This document shows, piece after piece, positions 1 to 4,041 of a stretch of 6,509 nucleotides of DNA. The position numbers and the translations under genes are program-made. The notes under the pieces are model-generated. The model saw only the letters and a list, made by a program, of their open reading frames with translations. It had not been told where the DNA came from and did not search any database. How positions within the stretch are numbered: position 1 is the stretch's first letter; each line of letters opens with the position of its first letter. This DNA comes from Blastocatellia bacterium (GTDB lineage: Bacteria > Acidobacteriota > Blastocatellia > Pyrinomonadales > Pyrinomonadaceae): positions 1 through 6,509 of the forward strand of contig JACDAY010000347.1 in the NCBI GenBank assembly GCA_013695195.1, read 5' to 3'.

Positions 1-307
1 GAGATAGACGGCGAGACTACAAGCATTGAATGCTTTCTGGGTTATGCGTTGGCAAAAGCGGGCCGGCGCGATGAAGCATTCGCCCTGCTGGGTAAATTGA
101 AAAACGTCGAAGGAATATGTCTCGCCTGCCGAGTTAGCCGTTTTCTATGCCGGCCTGGACGATAAGGAGGAGGCTAAGGCTTCGCTGGAGAAAGCCTTTG
201 CTGCGCACGACCTACAACTGCAATACCTTAAAGTGGATCCGCATTATGATTCTCTGCGTCTCGATCTGCTCTTCCAGGAACTCCTGCGCCGCATCGGAAT
301 GCCTTGA
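1..307 (+). pseudogene. C-terminal fragment of a TPR-repeat protein, frameshifted
   Basis: This is the end of a gene that begins left of the window. The first reading frame gives a TPR-like helix pair (GYALAKAGRRDEAFALLGKL, from about position 40) but meets a stop at 163-165. One base over, the frame that is open from position 8 gives the expected continuation from about position 113 (EYVSPAELAVFYAGL, then LEKAFAAHDLQLQYLKVDP and FQELLRRIGMP) to a TGA at 305-307. A single extra base near 109-113 (gaagga) explains the break. The tail is typical of acidobacterial proteins with C-terminal TPRs behind a Ser/Thr kinase or winged-helix DNA-binding domain, where the TPRs serve protein-protein contact; the N-terminal domain is not visible, so the full function is unknown. 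The break may be a real mutation or a sequencing or assembly indel. Because both sides are still well conserved in sequence, an indel error or a very recent mutation is more likely than old decay. Confidence 0.75.
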
Positions 308-346
308 TGCTGACTTGCTGAGCGTGTCAGAACCCGTTTCGCGGAC

Positions 347-377
347 GGAATGGTTAGCGACCGGATTCCTGACTTTT
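347..377 (+). terminator. Possible weak terminator between convergent genes
   Basis: An imperfect hairpin lies in the 68-bp gap between the convergent TPR and GGDEF-EAL genes. GGAATGGT (347-354) pairs with ACC (360-362) and ATTCC (365-369), with a two-base bulge and a five-base loop. TGACTTTT follows on the plus strand. The stem is short and bulged and the T run is four bases, so this is only a candidate terminator for the plus-strand TPR gene. Confidence 0.25.
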
Positions 378-2883
378 ATTGCAGGGTCGAAACAATCGAT
401 ACGTCTTTTATATAGGCTTTTGGAATACTCATATTCTCTTCGTCGAACATAAATTCACGAACGTCTTCGAAATTCATCGGTTTCGCTAGTAGAAATCCCT
501 GTCCGTATTCGCATTTTAGTTTTTTCAATGTATTAAGCTGCGTTGTTGTTTCGATGCCCTCCGCAATTGTTTTTAGTCCCAGATTTCCGGCTAAATCCAA
601 TATCGTTTTCACAATCTCCGTGTTTGTTCCGTCATCGGAAATGGGACTGATAAAGGAACGATCAATTTTGAGAGTGGAAATAGGCAGTCTTACGAGATAG
701 CTGAGGTTTGAATAACCTGTGCCAAAATCATCGATATCCAACTCGATTCCCAGATCCCGAAGGTCGTGAAGCATCTGGATTGCTTTCTCCTGATACTCAA
801 AAAAGACCGACTCGGTTATTTCGAGTTTTAGCCGGTTCGGTCGAAACCCTGTTTCTTTTAAAATATTCTTGATATTCTGCACCAGCGTCGGCTGTCCAAA
901 CTGTTTGCAGGAAAGATTTACGCTCAGCGTTAAACGGGAGCGGCTCGACAGGGCTTCGTAAACCGACCCCATTTGAAGGCATGCCTTTCGCAGAATAGAT
1001 TCGCCGAGTGTGTCTATCAACCCTATCTCTTCGGCCAGCGGAATAAATTTATCGGGCGAAATTTCACCCCGATCCGGATGGCTCCAACGCATCAAAGCCT
1101 CGACTCCTTTAATTTTTCCTGTGGCGAGTGAAAAGACGGGTTGATAAAACACGGAAATTTCTTCATTGTCGACCGCTTTTCGGAGATCGGTTTCCAGCTG
1201 CAATGTTTGTTTAACGGCAAAATGCATGTTTTCGTCGAACACCTCATGCCGGGCCTTTCCCGCCCGCTTTGCATGATACATTGCCGTATCCGCATCGCGC
1301 ATCATATCTTCGGAAGTCCGGTGCCTTTCCGAAGCAAGCAGGATTCCGATGCTTGCCGAACTGTACACTTCGTGTCCGCTTATATTAAACGGCGTGTTGA
1401 ACTTATTCTGAATTCTTTCAGCAATGCTTGTAACTTCCTCCTGATAATTTCGTCCTTCGACCAGAATGGTAAATTCATCACCGCCGAGACGTGCAACTAT
1501 ATCCGGTGGACGCATACACTCGCGGAGGCGGTCGGCGATAGCGATCAAAAGCTGGTCGCCGACAAAATGCCCAAGGCTGTCGTTGACGTTTTTAAACCGA
1601 TCAAGATCAATAAATAACACGCTTACCCTGTATTTCGGATTTATCTTCGCTTTTTGCAGGGCACTGGCCAGACGCGTCATAAAGTAAGAGCGGTTCGGCA
1701 GTCCTGTCAGTGCGTCGTGGGTAGCTTCGTGCTGCAGCTTTTCTTCGAAAAGCTTTTTATCGGTGATATCCTGTATCTGAAATATCAGAATTAAACTATC
1801 CGACCGATCATTGTCGGCTGACGAGACGCTCCAGGACGTCCAAACCGTTCGGCCCGACTTGTGCAAATAGCGCTGTTCCATCTGCCAATTCGCGATCTTA
1901 CCCGAACGTACTTCGTGAATCTTTACAAGCGAAACTCCGAGATCCTCGGGGAAAATTATCGCTTGGAAATCCGTCGCGAGAAACTCCTCGGCCGTATATC
2001 CTAAAATATCGGATAACGCATGATTTACTTTCAGCCATTTGCCCTCCTGAGAGACCAACGCAATGCCGATTGGAGCGTAACTGAAAGCGCTGCGAAAACG
2101 CTGCTCGGACTCACGTAAGGCTCCGGATTGTTTTTCCAGAACCTTGGCGTATTCATTTGCCTGCTCCGCCTGGCGCATGGATATTTCCACGTTTTTCAGG
2201 TACATCCGATATGTAAGAAAAAGCAGGAATATAACCGGGATTGTCAATAGAACCACGCGAAAGCCGAACGTCCCGGATAATCGCACCAACACCCCGGCGT
2301 TTGCTGCACCCACAAAGTAAGTTAGAAACGTCCAGATATATTTGCTCTTCCACGTTTCCCACAACGCCACGTCGCTCTTGAGCGAATCATAGAAGGAGCA
2401 TAGCGCCGTGTTCACGATAAATTGCGTAAGTGCGATCACAGAAAGCGCGATGATGAAATTTTGAGCATTCGGCCCATATCCATGCAGTTGGCTAGCGGCG
2501 TATAGACCTGAAACTTTTAGAACAAAAACGACAATTGCAGTTGACAGCGCCATTGCCGCGGCATTAAAAAAAACGGTCACTTTTTTATTACAAAATCGCC
2601 AAGAGGAGAAAAACGCCTCAAAACCCGCGAGGATGATCGCAAATTCCCCGCCAATCGTAAGCAGGGCGAGGAAAATAAACGTGTCAGAAACCGCAATGTG
2701 AGATTTGAAACTGGGTATTTGAGCGGTTACGCGCGAACCGACTGCAATCGCAATGCATGCGAGCATCAAAACGTAGATATCCAGCCGCTCGACCGGCATA
2801 TAAACTAACGCGCCCAACATTGAAATAAGCCCCGCGATTATCACGACCGCCATGTAAATTTTGTTCGAGTTCTGGCTGGTCAT
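376..2883 (-). CDS. Membrane-anchored PAS-GGDEF-EAL cyclic di-GMP synthase/phosphodiesterase
   Basis: An 835-residue signalling protein of the inner membrane that should make and/or break down cyclic di-GMP. About seven hydrophobic segments fill residues 11-228 and form an integral sensor region that I cannot assign to a named family. A likely coiled linker (about 230-262) and a PAS domain with PAC-like end (about 259-376) follow. The GGDEF domain (about 384-548) has DALTGLPNR at 390-398, FIDLDRFKNVND, an intact GGDEF at 467-471 and an RPPD inhibitory I-site at 458-461. The EAL domain (about 560-812) keeps EAL at 595-597, N656, E688, D718-D719 in DDFGTGYSN, K739, E775 and Q795, the residues known to bind metal and catalyse hydrolysis. 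Both activities are therefore plausible; which one dominates cannot be read from sequence. The start is the first ATG of the frame; no clear Shine-Dalgarno sequence precedes it, nor the alternative M11. The gene stands alone on its strand, downstream of a terminator, so it probably has its own promoter. Confidence 0.95.
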   Translation of the reverse strand: MTSQNSNKIYMAVVIIAGLISMLGALVYMPVERLDIYVLMLACIAIAVGSRVTAQIPSFKSHIAVSDTFIFLALLTIGGEFAIILAGFEAFFSSWRFCNKKVTVFFNAAAMALSTAIVVFVLKVSGLYAASQLHGYGPNAQNFIIALSVIALTQFIVNTALCSFYDSLKSDVALWETWKSKYIWTFLTYFVGAANAGVLVRLSGTFGFRVVLLTIPVIFLLFLTYRMYLKNVEISMRQAEQANEYAKVLEKQSGALRESEQRFRSAFSYAPIGIALVSQEGKWLKVNHALSDILGYTAEEFLATDFQAIIFPEDLGVSLVKIHEVRSGKIANWQMEQRYLHKSGRTVWTSWSVSSADNDRSDSLILIFQIQDITDKKLFEEKLQHEATHDALTGLPNRSYFMTRLASALQKAKINPKYRVSVLFIDLDRFKNVNDSLGHFVGDQLLIAIADRLRECMRPPDIVARLGGDEFTILVEGRNYQEEVTSIAERIQNKFNTPFNISGHEVYSSASIGILLASERHRTSEDMMRDADTAMYHAKRAGKARHEVFDENMHFAVKQTLQLETDLRKAVDNEEISVFYQPVFSLATGKIKGVEALMRWSHPDRGEISPDKFIPLAEEIGLIDTLGESILRKACLQMGSVYEALSSRSRLTLSVNLSCKQFGQPTLVQNIKNILKETGFRPNRLKLEITESVFFEYQEKAIQMLHDLRDLGIELDIDDFGTGYSNLSYLVRLPISTLKIDRSFISPISDDGTNTEIVKTILDLAGNLGLKTIAEGIETTTQLNTLKKLKCEYGQGFLLAKPMNFEDVREFMFDEENMSIPKAYIKDVSIVSTLQ

Positions 2884-2926
2884 AAGACGGACTCTGGTGT
2901 ATCGATTCTGCGGTATCGCCTGTGAT

Positions 2927-2956
2927 CTAATAGAAGTATTTGTAGAATCCAGTGAA
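2927..2956 (-). promoter_or_regulatory. Weak candidate promoter for the GGDEF-EAL gene
   Basis: On the minus strand TTCACT (2956-2951) and TATTAG (2932-2927) are 18 bases apart and lie about 45-75 bases upstream of the GGDEF-EAL start. Both boxes match a sigma70-type promoter only partly. The position is right because a terminator upstream at 3002-3030 separates this gene from the acetyltransferase, so some promoter should lie in 2884-3000. No clear operator repeat or riboswitch is visible in the gap. Confidence 0.2.
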
Positions 2957-3001
2957 ACGAATGAGCAGTTCGGCGGAAGAGATGGCCGCGAGGAGGCCGA
3001 T

Positions 3002-3030
3002 GAAAAGGCAGGTCTATAAAAGACCTGCCT
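3002..3030 (-). terminator. Rho-independent terminator after the GNAT gene
   Basis: A perfect 10-bp inverted repeat, AGGCAGGTCT (3006-3015) and AGACCTGCCT (3021-3030), encloses a five-base loop. On the minus strand the stem is followed by a T run (complement of aaaa at 3003-3006), the layout of an intrinsic terminator. It lies 53 bp past the stop of the acetyltransferase gene and should end the protease-acetyltransferase transcript. The plus strand has no T run after the stem, so it acts mainly in one direction. Confidence 0.85.
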
Positions 3031-3083
3031 ATATTATGAACTACCGTAATCGCCCATGTCTATTATTTTCTTCTATCTGAAAT

Positions 3084-3992
3084 CTAAACAAAGATCGTCG
3101 TGCATTGATCGGTGTTCTTATAACCCGCCTTTGTAAAACTTTGATGAGCGTTCTTAAAGTCGACATTGCTGAGCAGGCAAATGTGTGAGACGCGATTCAA
3201 AAGTTCGAGGCTAAGTTTGGCAAGGCAGCTCGATCCGATGCCTTGTCCGCGGAATCCCGGTGCGACATAGATGCCTTCCAAATAAATAACATCGTCGGTT
3301 TTCGATATTATGTCGGCTTTAAATACGAGCTTTCCGTTGTCGAACACCACGAAGATTCGGCCCTGCTCGATTCTTCTTGTTACGCGTTTCAGAAATCCCT
3401 CGCGGTCTTTCTGCATGTTATCCACGCCGCATTCGATAAATGCAACCTCAGCCTGTGCTTCGGCAACCTGCAGCAACTCGTCGGCATTCGCCAATCGAAT
3501 TTCGTGCTTGCAGTCCTGCACGAGATACGGAAAGCTGATCTCGAATAGCATTTCAGTACAGGTCAACCGCGGCTGACGAATACCGTCCGAATAGTGTTGC
3601 CAAAAGGACTCGGCAGCGTTTCCGCTAGAAATTATAAGGTGAATCGGCGTCTCCGACGCTCTTGCCGCGAAAGCCAAAGCCTGCAGCGCATTATCGGTAC
3701 GGGCCTCTACGAGCGTGGTATGTCCGATAAGTGCGACTCCGTCAAGCTTTCCCGAATTGTTCCGAACGCCAAAGAATCTGCCCCGATTGAGCGAGCTTTC
3801 GACGCCGTTGTCGTTGATGAAGCTGGTCATTACGACCGTGTGAACCGGCCTGACTGCCAGGAAAGCTAAAGCTTCTTCCTTATCGACATTTTTCAGTTCA
3901 CATACTTTTACCGAATCGGGCGTAATCCCGGGAAACAAATCAGTCGGCAGTGGCCTGTATCCGTAGGCCGAGTTGGCAGTTCGTTTGAACAT
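3084..3992 (-). CDS. Two-part GNAT-family acetyltransferase with DUF4081-like N-terminal half
   Basis: A 302-residue soluble protein without signal peptide or membrane segment. The C-terminal half (about 163-302) is a GNAT acetyltransferase domain. The acetyl-CoA pyrophosphate-binding motif A reads VAPGFRGQGIGS at 243-254 (R/Q-x-x-G-x-G type), preceded by the strand YLEGIY, and the later NAHQSFTKAGY (281-291) fits motif B. The N-terminal half (about 28-155), with SLNRGRFFGV, DGVALIGHTTLVEARTD and a WQHY segment, resembles the DUF4081-type partner domain that precedes GNAT in a family of tandem acetyltransferases. Those family assignments are from memory of the pattern. The substrate is unknown; family members acetylate amines of small molecules, peptides or proteins. 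The start is well supported by GGAGGA eight bases before the ATG. The gene lies 49 bp after the subtilase stop on the same strand, with no terminator between, and ends before a strong terminator, so it is likely the last gene of a transcription unit. Confidence 0.9.
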   Translation of the reverse strand: MFKRTANSAYGYRPLPTDLFPGITPDSVKVCELKNVDKEEALAFLAVRPVHTVVMTSFINDNGVESSLNRGRFFGVRNNSGKLDGVALIGHTTLVEARTDNALQALAFAARASETPIHLIISSGNAAESFWQHYSDGIRQPRLTCTEMLFEISFPYLVQDCKHEIRLANADELLQVAEAQAEVAFIECGVDNMQKDREGFLKRVTRRIEQGRIFVVFDNGKLVFKADIISKTDDVIYLEGIYVAPGFRGQGIGSSCLAKLSLELLNRVSHICLLSNVDFKNAHQSFTKAGYKNTDQCTTIFV

Positions 3993-4000
3993 TAGTTTTA

Positions 4001-4006
4001 TCCTCC
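4001..4006 (-). promoter_or_regulatory. Strong Shine-Dalgarno of the GNAT gene
   Basis: On the minus strand GGAGGA lies eight bases before the ATG at 3992-3990, inside an AT-rich 49-bp spacer after the protease stop. It decides the start of the acetyltransferase. It is the only strong ribosome binding site visible in the window; the GGDEF-EAL gene lacks one. Confidence 0.85.
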
Positions 4007-4041
4007 AATTTTTTATTTTTGTTTATTAAGTTAGAGAATAA

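Larger units (their letters stand above)
2884..3083. other. 200-bp intergenic region
   Basis: The gap between the acetyltransferase stop and the GGDEF-EAL start holds the terminator at 3002-3030 and a weak candidate promoter at 2927-2956. I see no small coding region with a ribosome binding site, no tRNA-like fold and no riboswitch. The stretch 2970-3000 is GC-rich (ggccgcgaggaggccga) with a short self-complementary ggcc...ggcc element of doubtful meaning. Confidence 0.6.

Noticed and set aside
310..330. Inverted repeat CTGAC...GTCAG after the TPR stop
   Set aside because: Only five base pairs with an 11-base loop and no T tract; likely chance.
147..452. Plus-strand 101-residue open frame across the TPR end and the GGDEF-EAL stop
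   Set aside because: It overlaps both real genes out of frame, has no recognisable domain and reads as a shadow of the TPR tail.
1141..1617. Plus-strand 158-residue open frame inside the GGDEF-EAL gene
   Set aside because: The minus strand here codes conserved GGDEF and EAL motifs; the plus-strand peptide has no recognisable domain.
3993..4041. Terminator or separate promoter between the protease and the acetyltransferase
   Set aside because: The 49-bp spacer is AT-rich but has no inverted repeat and no convincing pair of promoter boxes; the AT richness fits ribosome access at the Shine-Dalgarno site.
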